Notes: generated by a model not told the origin, from the letters alone. A stretch of 64,000 nucleotides of DNA from Streptomyces sp. NBC_00234 (GCF_036195325.1 NZ_CP108101.1:868001-932000); one strand, 5' to 3'; positions 50,782-59,192 are shown, numbered from the stretch's first letter. A program made the numbers and translations.

Positions 50782-52305
50782 ATGACCTCTCCGCTCAACG
50801 TCCCCGATTCGCAAGAGCGTTGGAGCCCGCGCCTCTGGGGCACCTTGCTGGTGCTCTGCGGCGCGATGTTCCTGGATGCTCTCGACGTCTCCATGGTCGG
50901 CGTCGCCCTCCCGTCCATCGCCGACGACCTCGGTCTCGGCACCTCAAGCCTTCAGTGGATCGTCAGCGGCTACATCCTCGGCTACGGAGGGCTGCTCCTT
51001 CTCGGTGGCCGTGCGGCCGACCTGCTCGGCAGGCGCCGCGTCTTCCTGATCGCCCTGGCCGTGTTCGCACTCGCCTCGCTCCTCGGTGGACTCGTCGATT
51101 CGGGTCCGCTGCTCATCGCCAGCCGCTTCATCAAGGGACTCAGCGCCGCGTTCACCGCGCCGGCCGGTCTCTCGATCATCACCACGACCTTCAAGGAGGG
51201 CACACAGCGCAACCGTGCCCTGTCCATCTACACGACCTGCGCGGCCACCGGTTTCTCCATGGGCCTCGTCCTGTCCGGCCTGCTCACCCAGCTCTCCTGG
51301 CGCTGGACGATGCTGCTGCCCGCGCCGATCGCCCTGCTGGCCCTGGTGGCCGGCCTGAAACTGATCCCGCACAGCGACCGCGACCGCACCAGCCGTGGCT
51401 ACGACCTGCCGGGCGCCGTCACCGGCACGGCCTCCATGCTGTTGCTGGTCTTCACCGTCGTCCAGGCCCCCGAGGTGGGCTGGGCCTCCGCCCGCACCCT
51501 GCTGTCCTTCCTCGCCGTGGTCGTCCTCCTCACCACCTTCGTCCTGATCGAGCAGCGCACGGCGAGCCCACTGATCCGGCTCGGGGTGCTGCGCTCCGGC
51601 AACCAGATCCGGGCGCAGCTGGGTGCGGCGGCCTTCTTCGGCAGTTATGTCGGCTTCCAGTTCCTGGTCACCCAGTACATGCAGTCGCTGCTCGGCTGGT
51701 CCGCCCTGCAGACCGCGCTGGCCTTCCTGCCCGCGGGCGTACTGGTCGCCCTCTCCTCCACGAAGATCGGCGCCGTGGTGGACCGGTTCGGCACGCCGCG
51801 CCTGATCGCGGCCGGCTTCGCCTTCCTCGTCGTCGGCTACGCGCTCTTCCTGCGCATCAGCCTCACCCCGTCCTATGCGGCCGTCATCCTGCCCTCGATG
51901 CTGCTGCTCGGCGCGGCCTGCGCGGTGGCCTTCCCCTCGCTCAACATCCAGGCGACCAACGGAGTCGACGACGACGAGCAGGGCATGGTCTCGGGACTGC
52001 TCAACACCTCCTTCCAGGTGGGCGGTGCCATCTTCCTGGCCGTCGTGACGGCCGCCATCACCGCGGACGGCAGCGGCGACGGCTCGCCGCAGGCCGTGCT
52101 CGACAGCTTCCGGCCGGGCCTGGTCGTGGTGACCGTCATCGCGCTCGCCGGACTGCTGATCACCCTGACGGGCCTGCGTCGGGACCGCCCCGCACAGCAC
52201 ACGGTGCTCGTCGCCTCGTCCGAGGGGGACCGCGCGGCGGCAGCGGCGACAACGGCCGCAGCGGGCCCGGCCGTCGGCACCGGAGCCGCGAAGGTCCGGG
52301 ACTGA
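50782..52305 (+). CDS. MFS transporter, DHA2 (14-TM) efflux type
   Basis: 507 residues with 14 hydrophobic segments: LWGTLLVLCGAMFLDALDVSMVGVALPSI in TM1, LLLLGGRAADLLGRRRVF as motif A and ASRFIKGLSAAFTAPAGLSIITTTF in TM4-5. It is closely similar in layout to the exporter at 20694. The ATG at 50782 rather than 50767 is supported by the -10 box 6 nt upstream. It is controlled by the divergent MarR gene and followed by a strong hairpin. Likely exports toxic compounds. Confidence 0.9.
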   Translation: MTSPLNVPDSQERWSPRLWGTLLVLCGAMFLDALDVSMVGVALPSIADDLGLGTSSLQWIVSGYILGYGGLLLLGGRAADLLGRRRVFLIALAVFALASLLGGLVDSGPLLIASRFIKGLSAAFTAPAGLSIITTTFKEGTQRNRALSIYTTCAATGFSMGLVLSGLLTQLSWRWTMLLPAPIALLALVAGLKLIPHSDRDRTSRGYDLPGAVTGTASMLLLVFTVVQAPEVGWASARTLLSFLAVVVLLTTFVLIEQRTASPLIRLGVLRSGNQIRAQLGAAAFFGSYVGFQFLVTQYMQSLLGWSALQTALAFLPAGVLVALSSTKIGAVVDRFGTPRLIAAGFAFLVVGYALFLRISLTPSYAAVILPSMLLLGAACAVAFPSLNIQATNGVDDDEQGMVSGLLNTSFQVGGAIFLAVVTAAITADGSGDGSPQAVLDSFRPGLVVVTVIALAGLLITLTGLRRDRPAQHTVLVASSEGDRAAAAATTAAAGPAVGTGAAKVRD

Positions 52306-52312
52306 TCCGCCG

Positions 52313-52364
52313 ACAGGGGGTGCTGGCCGAGGGCGCGTTCTTGCCGCCGGCCAGCACCCCCTGT
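52313..52364 (+). terminator. 16-bp hairpin terminator after the MFS gene
   Basis: ACAGGGGGTGCTGGCC at 52313-52328 pairs perfectly with 52349-52364 over a 20-nt loop. It separates the MFS gene from the DUF6332 gene. Confidence 0.75.
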
Positions 52365-52376
52365 GACACTTCGGGC

Positions 52377-52709
52377 ATGGGACGACGCAGCCAGGAGGAT
52401 CGCGACGCGATCACCGTCGAGATCGGCTACGCCTTGGTGAGCGCGTCCTTCGTCGCGGCTGCCGGATTCGGCGGCACAGTCGCCCCGGCCCTGTTCCTCG
52501 ATCTGCCCGGCACCGTCGAACGCGTCCTGACCATGGCCGGCGGCACGATCGCCGCGCTCGCCTTCATCGCCCGTGTCGTCCATGTCCTGTGGCGATTCCC
52601 GCGCCGGACCGACGGGCACGCCCTGCCTCAGCAGTCGACGGGGACGTCGCCGCAGCCGCAGTCGTCCGATCAGCCGAGCCAGCCGGGCCGCACGAGTCCC
52701 GACTCGTAG
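52377..52709 (+). CDS. DUF6332 family small membrane protein
   Basis: 110 residues: MGRRSQEDRDAITVEIGYALVSASFVAAAGFGGTVAPALF is the conserved DUF6332 beginning, with two membrane helices (~20-40 and ~50-70: VERVLTMAGGTIAALAFIARVVHVL). The last ~35 residues are Ser/Pro/Gln rich. Function unknown. It starts 13 bp after the terminator stem. Its last 40 bp overlap, tail to tail, the response-regulator gene on the other strand. Confidence 0.82.
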   Translation: MGRRSQEDRDAITVEIGYALVSASFVAAAGFGGTVAPALFLDLPGTVERVLTMAGGTIAALAFIARVVHVLWRFPRRTDGHALPQQSTGTSPQPQSSDQPSQPGRTSPDS

Positions 52710-53335
52710 GCGAGAACGACCAGTTGGGCCCGGTCCCGGGCGCCGAGCTTCACCATGGTCCGGCTGACATGGGTCTTGGCGGTCAGCGGGCTGACGACGA
52801 GCCTGCGGGCGATCTCCTCGTTGGAGAGACCGATCCCGACCAGTGCCATCACCTCCCTTTCCCGATCAGTGAGTTCGTCCAGGGCCGTCGCCTCCGCAGG
52901 CTCCTTGGAGCGGGCTGCGAACTCGGCGATCAGACGGCGCGTCACCCCGGGCGACAGCAGGGCGTCTCCACCGACCACCGCGCGTACCGCCCGCAGGAGT
53001 TCCTCCGGTTCGGTGTCCTTGACCAGGAAGCCGGAGGCTCCGGACCGGATCGCCTCGAAGACGTACTCGTCGAGCTCGAAGGTGGTGAGCATGACCACCT
53101 TCACCTCGCCCAGCCCGGGGTCCTCGGTGATCGTGCGCGTCGCGGCGAGACCGTCCAGGCGCGGCATGCGGATGTCCATCAGCACCGCGTCGGGCCGCAG
53201 TTCACGCACCAGACGGACGGCTTCCACGCCGTCGGCGGCCTCCCCGGCCACCTCGATGTCCGGCTGGGCGTCCAACAGCGCCCGGAAGCCGGCCCGAACC
53301 AGCAGTTGATCGTCGGCGAGCAGTACGCGGATCAC
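52670..53335 (-). CDS. NarL/LuxR-type response regulator
   Basis: 221 residues. Receiver domain: acidic pair Asp8/Asp9, phospho-acceptor Asp54 in LMDIRMP and Lys106 in LVKD. C-terminal LuxR HTH: LTDREREVMALVGIGLSNEEIARRLVVSPLTAKTHVSRTMVKLGARDRAQLVVLAYE. The GTG at 53335 overlaps the kinase stop as GTGA. It is the output partner of the histidine kinase upstream. The convergent DUF6332 gene overlaps its 3' end by 40 bp. No target gene is evident. Confidence 0.93.
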   Translation of the reverse strand: MIRVLLADDQLLVRAGFRALLDAQPDIEVAGEAADGVEAVRLVRELRPDAVLMDIRMPRLDGLAATRTITEDPGLGEVKVVMLTTFELDEYVFEAIRSGASGFLVKDTEPEELLRAVRAVVGGDALLSPGVTRRLIAEFAARSKEPAEATALDELTDREREVMALVGIGLSNEEIARRLVVSPLTAKTHVSRTMVKLGARDRAQLVVLAYESGLVRPGWLG

Positions 53336-54621
53336 GGTGTCTCCTCTTCCGGCGGCGCCGCCGGGTCCTGCGAACCGGCCGGCAGCGGGAACTCCGCGCT
53401 CACCCGGAAACCGCCTCCGGGCCGGGGCCCCGCCTCGATGGTGCCACCGAGCGCCGCCGCCCGCTCCCGCATTCCGACGAGTCCGTTGCCACTGCCCCCG
53501 GCGTCGTCGCCGGTCGCGGGGCCCACGTCGTCGATACGCAGCCAGAGGCGCCCGGCTCCGTAACCGACCCGGACCGCCGCCGTGCGCGACCCCGAGTGCC
53601 GCACCACGTTCGTCAGGGCCTCCTGCACGATGCGGAAGGCGGCGAGATCGGTGCCGGGCGGGACCGCACCACGCTCCCCCTCGGTCTCGACGGTGACCGA
53701 CAGCCCGGCCCCCGACGCCTGTTCCACCAGTTCGGGCAAGCGGTCGAGTCCCGGGGCCGGGGCCAGGGGGGCGTCGCCCGGGGTCCGGAGATTGGCGAGC
53801 ACCTGACGCACCTCGCCCAGGGCCTCCTTGCTGGCGGACTTGATGGTGGTGAGCGCGATGCGCGCCTGCTCCGGGTCGGAGTCGAGCAGCGCGAGGCCCA
53901 CCCCGGCCTGGACGTTGATGACGGAAATGCTGTGGGCGAGGACGTCGTGGAGCTCCCGGGCCATCCGCAGCCGTTCCTCGTCGGCCCGCCGCCTGTCCGC
54001 CGCCTCCCGCTCCGCACGCGCCGCCGCCCACTGCTCACGGCGTACCCGCAGGAGCTCGGCGGCGGCGACGATCGCGATCACCCAGGCGGTGACGACGGCC
54101 TCCTGACCCCAGCCGGCCGCGGTGTCGCCGGATGGCGGCAGCCATCGGTAGAGCCAGTGCGCCAGGAGCAGATGACCGGCCCAGAGCACCCCGAGCGACC
54201 ACCAGGCGGCGCGCCGGTGCCCGGAGACGATGGCGCTGAAGCAGCCCACGGCCACGGCGACGAAGACGGGGCCGTACGGATAGCCCGCGCCGAGATAGAC
54301 GAGAGTCGCGGCGGAGGTGACCGTCAGCGCCGCCACCGGGCGGCGGTGACGGAACAGCAGCACCGCGACGGCGACGAACAGCAGAATCCGTGCGAACACG
54401 TCCAGCGGCCGGCGGTCCTGCGACTCCGCCGCGAAGGTCGTACCCGCCATGACGAAGGCCAGGAGTGCCACGGTCGACGGCCACGGCAGCCCCGCGGCCG
54501 TCCGCGCCCCGTCGACCGGCCCACCGGCCCCGGACAGCCAGCGCGGCAGCCTTCCGCGCTCCCCCGGCCTGCCGGCCCCCCGGTGGGGACCGTCACTTCT
54601 GCGCGCTCGCTGCTCTTCCAT
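53332..54621 (-). CDS. Histidine kinase, HPK7 (NarL-partner) type
   Basis: 429 residues. Five to six membrane helices occupy ~50-190, followed by a HisKA_3 dimerisation domain with phospho-acceptor His225 in ARELHDVLAHSISVI. A HATPase domain follows, with ALTNVVRHS, IDDVGP and GNGLVGMRERAAALGG. The ATG at 54621 is preferred to the GTG at 54630. It lies just ahead of its response regulator with a 4-bp overlap. The ligand and the regulon are not readable, as no ABC transporter is adjacent. Confidence 0.92.
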   Translation of the reverse strand: MEEQRARRSDGPHRGAGRPGERGRLPRWLSGAGGPVDGARTAAGLPWPSTVALLAFVMAGTTFAAESQDRRPLDVFARILLFVAVAVLLFRHRRPVAALTVTSAATLVYLGAGYPYGPVFVAVAVGCFSAIVSGHRRAAWWSLGVLWAGHLLLAHWLYRWLPPSGDTAAGWGQEAVVTAWVIAIVAAAELLRVRREQWAAARAEREAADRRRADEERLRMARELHDVLAHSISVINVQAGVGLALLDSDPEQARIALTTIKSASKEALGEVRQVLANLRTPGDAPLAPAPGLDRLPELVEQASGAGLSVTVETEGERGAVPPGTDLAAFRIVQEALTNVVRHSGSRTAAVRVGYGAGRLWLRIDDVGPATGDDAGGSGNGLVGMRERAAALGGTIEAGPRPGGGFRVSAEFPLPAGSQDPAAPPEEETP

Positions 54622-54789
54622 GGCGGCCACGCTAGACGGACGGCCGCCCGGCGGGCGTCCGCCGGGCGTGGTGATCAGTGGTACTCCCTGGGGAGTACTC
54701 CGGGGCGGGCCGACGGCGCGGGGCGGTCCTGCGGGACGCCGCCGGGCGAGGGGTGGCCCGGCGCGCCGGCCCGGCCCCGTCGGCGCCGG

Positions 54790-55602
54790 TCAGTCGTGCC
54801 GGGGCCGGGTGGGGGCCGGGTTGGGTACGTCGGTGATCCCGACCGCACGGGCGAGATCGCCCGCGGCCTGCCGGAACATCGCCTCCCTGGCCTCGACGAC
54901 CCGGTTGAACTGGCCGAAGACCTCGAAGGAGATCAGGCCGAAGAGCTGCGCCCAGGCCGCGACCAGTGCGACGACGACGGCGGGCGGCAGGTCGGGGGCG
55001 AGGTCGGCTGCCATCCGGGCGGCCTCGGGGCGCAGTTCCTCCGAAAGCGGCGGAACCGCAAGCCCGTCGGCGCGGTAGGCGTCACGGACGAGGCCGATGA
55101 GGACGAGCCCCACGCGGGAGGCGGGGCCGACGGTGTCCTGCGGGGCGATGTAGCCGGGGACGGGCGACCCGTAGATCAGCGCGTACTCGTGGGGGTGGGC
55201 GACGGCCCAGTCCCGTACGGCGCAGGCGACCGCCGTCCAGCGCTCCCGATACCCGCCGACGGCCGCACCGGACGCCCTGGTTCCCGACGCCCTGCTGCCG
55301 GACGCGCTGCTGCCCGACGCCCCGGTTCCAGGCGCCCCCGCAGGCCCTCCGGCGGCATCCCGGGCGGCCTCCGCCGTCTCGCCCACGGCGTCGTAGGCAT
55401 CGACGATGAGCGCCGTCAGCAGTTCGTCACGGCTGGGGAAGTAGCGATAGAGCGCCGAGGAGACCATGCCCAGTTCGCGGGCGACCGCTCGCAGGGACAG
55501 CTTCGCGGCGCCGTCCGCCGCGAGCTGCTTCCGCGCCTCGTCCTTGATGGCGGCGGTCACTTCGATGCGGGCGCGTTCCCTGGCCCCTTTGATCTTGCTC
55601 AT
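54790..55602 (-). CDS. TetR-family regulator with tandem-repeat linker
   Basis: 270 residues. HTH: RIEVTAAIKDEARKQLAADGAAKLSLRAVARELGMVSSALYRYFPSRDELLTALI; C-terminal TetR_C_13-like domain with AWAQLFGLISFEVFGQF. Between them, residues ~90-113 are a Gly/Ala/Ser repeat encoded by four 15-bp tandem units, unusual for TetR proteins. The ATG at 55602 has GGGAGAG about 9 nt upstream. It is divergent from the Ddn-like gene, with two related palindromes between, and probably represses it. Confidence 0.9.
   Translation of the reverse strand: MSKIKGARERARIEVTAAIKDEARKQLAADGAAKLSLRAVARELGMVSSALYRYFPSRDELLTALIVDAYDAVGETAEAARDAAGGPAGAPGTGASGSSASGSRASGTRASGAAVGGYRERWTAVACAVRDWAVAHPHEYALIYGSPVPGYIAPQDTVGPASRVGLVLIGLVRDAYRADGLAVPPLSEELRPEAARMAADLAPDLPPAVVVALVAAWAQLFGLISFEVFGQFNRVVEAREAMFRQAAGDLARAVGITDVPNPAPTRPRHD
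55271..55330. repeat. Four tandem 15-bp repeats inside the TetR gene
   Basis: Units GACGCCCTGGTTCCC, GACGCCCTGCTGCCG, GACGCGCTGCTGCCC and GACGCCCCGGTTCCA run head to tail at 55271-55330. They are in frame and encode a five-residue Gly-x-x-Ala-Ser pattern, so copy number can change without breaking the gene. Confidence 0.8.
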
Positions 55603-55644
55603 GACGTCCACTCTCCCACGAAAACAGAGCACCGGCCAATATAG

Positions 55645-55711
55645 AGAGCAGTGCTCTTGCTTTTGCGCACCCGTCTCGTACACACTGATCTCAAGCGAGA
55701 GCACCGCTCTC
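55645..55711. promoter_or_regulatory. Two related operators between TetR and Ddn-like genes
   Basis: AGAGCA-G-TGCTCT at 55645-55657 and GAGAGC-ACC-GCTCTC at 55697-55711 are perfect inverted repeats sharing the half-site AGAGC. They lie 52 bp apart, one near each start codon, which fits autoregulation plus control of the divergent gene by the TetR protein. Confidence 0.65.
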
Positions 55712-55729
55712 CAATAGCCGGAGGTTCCC

Positions 55730-56182
55730 ATGTCGCAGCCGTACTACCTTCAGGGAAGCCCGTTCGCCATCCGGATGAACAGCGCCATCGGCTGGCTCGC
55801 CCGGCACGGCATCAGCCTGCTCGGCACGGCGGAGATGTCGGTGCGCGGCCGGAAGAGCGGTCAGATGCAGCGCATCCCCGTGAACCCCCACGTCCACGAG
55901 GGCGCGCAGTACCTGGTCTCGGCCCGCGGCCACTCCCAGTGGGTGCGCAACATGCGGGCCGCGGGCGGCGGTGAGCTGCGCGTGGGCCGCAGAACCCGGA
56001 CCTTCACGGCCGTGGAGATCGCGGACGACGAGCAGAAGATGCTGATCGTCCGCGCCTACCTGGAGCGGTGGGGCTGGGAGGTCAACCAGTACTTCAAGGG
56101 CATCACCGCGAAGTCGACCGACGCGGAGCTGCTCGCGGCCTGCCCCGACCACCCCGTCTTCCGGATCACCGTCCAGGGCTGA
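55730..56182 (+). CDS. Deazaflavin (F420)-dependent nitroreductase-family (Ddn/DUF385) protein
   Basis: 150 residues of the Ddn-type split beta-barrel: RMNSAIGWLARHGISLLGTAEMSVRGRKSGQMQRIPVNPHVHEGAQYLVSARGHSQWVRNMRAAGGGELRVGRRTRTFTAVEI. RGRKSG and WVRN are family signatures for F420 phosphate/isoalloxazine binding. It would reduce quinones, enones or nitro compounds with F420H2. It is controlled, by position, by the divergent TetR regulator. The ATG at 55730 has GGAGG about 7 nt upstream. Confidence 0.87.
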   Translation: MSQPYYLQGSPFAIRMNSAIGWLARHGISLLGTAEMSVRGRKSGQMQRIPVNPHVHEGAQYLVSARGHSQWVRNMRAAGGGELRVGRRTRTFTAVEIADDEQKMLIVRAYLERWGWEVNQYFKGITAKSTDAELLAACPDHPVFRITVQG

Positions 56183-56204
56183 GCAGCCCGCCACCGGACC
56201 GCTC

Positions 56205-56287
56205 GGCCACCGGAGAAGCCCCGCCTCCGGACCCGCCCCGGCCATCGGAGAAGCCCCGCTCCCGGACGGACCCGCCCGGCCACCGGG
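56205..56287. repeat. Imperfect tandem repeat in a convergent intergenic region
   Basis: Two units of ~35-38 bp, at 56205-56239 and 56240-56277, each beginning GGCCAYCGGAGAAGCCCCGC, and the start of a third at 56278. It lies between the stops of the Ddn-like and the reductase genes. It may be a transcription-terminating or slippage-prone sequence. Confidence 0.6.
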
Positions 56288-56323
56288 ACCCCTCGGTTTC
56301 GGCCTCGCGACCCCGGTGCCCCG

Positions 56324-57550
56324 CTAGCGGTCCATCGCCGACAGCGCCCGCTGCGCCAGCGGGTGCGTACGGACCAGCTCGGCGAGCGAGGTCGTCCCCC
56401 GCGTCACGCCGGCGAACGCCGTCCAGGCCGGCCGGAAGCCCGTCAGCACGGCGTGCAGAACCCCGGGGCGGCGCTCGAACAGCTTGAGCATGCGACGGCC
56501 GACGCTCATCTCGACGCCCAGCCCCGCCTTGATGGCGAACGCGTAGTTGAGGGCCTGGCGCCGGGCATCGACCGCGTCGTGCGACTCCGCGATCCGGACC
56601 GCCCACTCACCCGCGAGGCGCCCGGAGCGCAGCGCGAACGAGATCCCCTCCCGGGTCCACGGCTCCAGCAGTCCCGCCGCGTCCCCGCACACCACCACCC
56701 GGCCGCGCGAGAGCGGTGAGTCGTCGCTGCGGCAGCGCGTGAGATGACCGGAGGAGATCTTCGGCTCGAAGCCGGCGAGCCCGAGCCGGGCGATGAAGTC
56801 CTCCAGATACCGCTTGGTGCCCGCGCCGTCGCCGCGCGCCGAGATCACACCGACCGTCAGGGTGTCACCCTTGGGGAAGACCCACCCGTAACTTCCGGGC
56901 ATCGGGCCCCAGTCGATGAGCACCCGCCCCGCCCAGTCCTCCGCGACCGTCTCCGGAACCGGGATCTCCGCCTCCAGACCAAGGTCCACCTGGTCGAGCT
57001 TGACCCCGACGTGTGCTCCTATGCGGCCCGCGCTGCCGTCGGCACCGACGACCGCCCGGGCGAGCACGGTCTCGCCGCCGGTGAGCACCACGGCGACCGT
57101 ACGCCGGTCCGGCACGGCCGAGCCGTGCTGCTCCACGCGCTGCACCGCGACGCCGGTGCGCAGTTCGGCGCCCGCCTTCTGTGCGTGCTCCACCAGACCC
57201 GCGTCGAACTCGGGCCGGTTGATCAGCCCGAAGAGCATGCGCCTGGAGCGGCGGGTGCGGGCGAACTTCCCGTTGAGCGAGAAGGTGACGGCGTGGACCC
57301 GGTCCTGCAGGGGCAGTTCGAAGCCCGGGGGCAGGGAGTCACGCGAATACCCGATGATGCCGCCGCCGCACGTCTTGTACCGGGGCAGTTCGGCCTTCTC
57401 CAGCAGGAGCACCCGTCGGCCCGCGACGGCCGCCGCATACGCCGCGGAGGCTCCGGCCGGACCCGCGCCGACTACGACCACGTCCCATACCGACTCCGGT
57501 ACCGACGGCTCTTCGTGCTCACGTCCGGCGTCTGCGTTCTCGCTGCTCAC
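56324..57550 (-). CDS. Geranylgeranyl reductase-family FAD-dependent oxidoreductase
   Basis: 408 residues. The FAD-binding VVVVGAGPAGASAAYAAAVAGRRVLLLEK lies near residue 24. CGGGIIGYSRDSLP is the geranylgeranyl reductase motif, VVGADGS the middle motif, and GRVVVCGDAAGLLEPWTREGISFALRSGRLAG the second FAD motif. Such enzymes saturate isoprenoid chains of menaquinone, chlorophyll or archaeal lipids; in actinobacteria MenJ-like proteins reduce menaquinone. The GTG at 57550 was chosen, with GGGAGC about 11 nt upstream; the ATG at 57595 remains possible. Single gene, divergent from the M20 peptidase. Confidence 0.88.
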   Translation of the reverse strand: MSSENADAGREHEEPSVPESVWDVVVVGAGPAGASAAYAAAVAGRRVLLLEKAELPRYKTCGGGIIGYSRDSLPPGFELPLQDRVHAVTFSLNGKFARTRRSRRMLFGLINRPEFDAGLVEHAQKAGAELRTGVAVQRVEQHGSAVPDRRTVAVVLTGGETVLARAVVGADGSAGRIGAHVGVKLDQVDLGLEAEIPVPETVAEDWAGRVLIDWGPMPGSYGWVFPKGDTLTVGVISARGDGAGTKRYLEDFIARLGLAGFEPKISSGHLTRCRSDDSPLSRGRVVVCGDAAGLLEPWTREGISFALRSGRLAGEWAVRIAESHDAVDARRQALNYAFAIKAGLGVEMSVGRRMLKLFERRPGVLHAVLTGFRPAWTAFAGVTRGTTSLAELVRTHPLAQRALSAMDR

Positions 57551-57744
57551 GATGTGCTTCTGCTCCCGATCCGACCAGTGGCCCCAGCTGCTCACGGCAT
57601 CCTACGGCGCGTTGCGGCCGAGCCCCCCTGTGGGAGGATCGGCCATGCTTTTGTCGTACATTCGACGCCGCACCCACAGCGTCACCCACGATGCGTACAC
57701 CACCGCGCCGTAGACATAACGTCGCACCCACGAGGAGCGTGCCC

Positions 57745-59109
57745 ATGACCGCCCGTCCGATTCCCGAGACCGTCGCTTCGCTGATGCCCCGCGCCAAGAC
57801 GGAGCTGGCCGAGCTGGTGGCGTTCCGGTCGGTGGCGGATCCCGCGCAGTTCCCGAAGAGCGAGTGCGAGGGGGCCGCCCGCTGGGTCGCCGACGCACTG
57901 CGCGCCGAGGACTTCCAGGACGTCGCCCTGCTCGACACGCCTGACGGCACCCAGTCGGTCTACGGATCCCTGCCCGGCCCCGCCGGTGCCCCGACCGTGC
58001 TGCTCTACGCGCACTACGACGTACAGCCGCCGCTCGACGAGTCGGCCTGGCTCTCCCCGCCCTTCGAGCTGACCGAGCGCGACGGCCGGTGGTTCGGCCG
58101 CGGTGCCGCCGACTGCAAGGGCGGCTTCATCATGCATCTGCTCGCGCTGCGCGCCCTCAAGGCGAACGGCGGCGTCCCGGTCTCCGTCAAGGTGATCGTG
58201 GAGGGCTCGGAGGAGCAGGGCACCGGCGGTCTGGAGCGGTACGCGGAGGCGCACCCCGAGCTGCTCGTCGCCGACACGATCGTCATCGGTGACACCGGGA
58301 ACTTCCGGGTCGGCCTGCCCACGGTCACCGCGACGCTGCGCGGTATGACGATGCTGCGGGTGACGCTCGACACCCTCGAAGGGAACCTGCACTCGGGGCA
58401 GTTCGGCGGCGCGGCCCCCGATGCGCTGGCCGCGATGATCCAGCTGCTGGCGTCGCTGCGCGCGGCGGACGGCACGACCACGGTCGACGGCCTCACCTCG
58501 GACACGACGTGGGAAGGGCTGCAGTACCCGGAGGGCGAGTTCCGCAAGGACGCGAAGGTCCTCGACGGTGTGGAGCTGATCGGTACGGGCACGGTCGCGG
58601 ACCGCATCTGGGCGCGGCCGGCCGTCACCGTCATCGGTATCGACTGCCCGCCGGTCGTGGGAGCCACGCCGTCGGTCCAGGCGAGCGCGCGGGCCCAGAT
58701 CAGCCTGCGGGTTCCGCCGGGCCACGACGCCGCCGAGGCGACGAAGCTGCTGACCGCGCACCTGGAGTCGCACGCCCCGTGGGGTGCGCGGGTCGCCGTG
58801 GAGCAGGTCGGCCAGGGCCAGCCGTTCCGCGCGGACATCACCAGCCCCGCGTACACGTCGATGGCGGACGCCATGCGGGTGGCGTACCCGGGCGAGGAGA
58901 TGCAGTCCTCCGGCATGGGCGGCTCGATCCCGCTGTGCAACACCCTCGCGGGCCTGTACCCGGAGGCGGAGATCCTGCTGATCGGTCTGAGCGAGCCCGA
59001 GGCGCAGATCCACGCGGTGAACGAGAGCGTGTCGCCCGAGGAACTGGAGCGGCTCTCGGTCACCGAGGCGCTGTTCCTGCAGAACTACGCGGACTCCAAG
59101 AGGGCCTGA
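57745..59109 (+). CDS. M20-family metallopeptidase (dipeptidase, CNDP-like)
   Basis: 454 residues. Dinuclear zinc-site residues are His90 and Asp92 in YAHYDVQ, Asp123 in GAADCKGG, the catalytic/bridging pair Glu156-Glu157 in GSEEQG, an Asp in VIGDTGN and the C-terminal His in IHAVNES. The dimerisation (lid) domain begins at TVTATLRGMTMLRVTLD. Acts as a cytoplasmic dipeptidase or related amidohydrolase. The ATG at 57745 has GAGGAG 8 nt upstream. It is followed after 83 bp by an MBL hydrolase gene. Confidence 0.92.
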   Translation: MTARPIPETVASLMPRAKTELAELVAFRSVADPAQFPKSECEGAARWVADALRAEDFQDVALLDTPDGTQSVYGSLPGPAGAPTVLLYAHYDVQPPLDESAWLSPPFELTERDGRWFGRGAADCKGGFIMHLLALRALKANGGVPVSVKVIVEGSEEQGTGGLERYAEAHPELLVADTIVIGDTGNFRVGLPTVTATLRGMTMLRVTLDTLEGNLHSGQFGGAAPDALAAMIQLLASLRAADGTTTVDGLTSDTTWEGLQYPEGEFRKDAKVLDGVELIGTGTVADRIWARPAVTVIGIDCPPVVGATPSVQASARAQISLRVPPGHDAAEATKLLTAHLESHAPWGARVAVEQVGQGQPFRADITSPAYTSMADAMRVAYPGEEMQSSGMGGSIPLCNTLAGLYPEAEILLIGLSEPEAQIHAVNESVSPEELERLSVTEALFLQNYADSKRA

Positions 59110-59180
59110 CCCCGGCCACGGCCGGTTCCCGGCGAAGTCGCCAGGAGCAGATTTCCGTGCGGCGGACCTGAGCAGCTGCC

Positions 59181-59192
59181 TAGGTTCGCCGC
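59181..59192 (+). promoter_or_regulatory. Leaderless promoter -10 box TAGGTT before the MBL gene
   Basis: TAGGTT at 59181-59186, 6 nt, then ATG 59193, with no ribosome-binding site. Confidence 0.55.
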
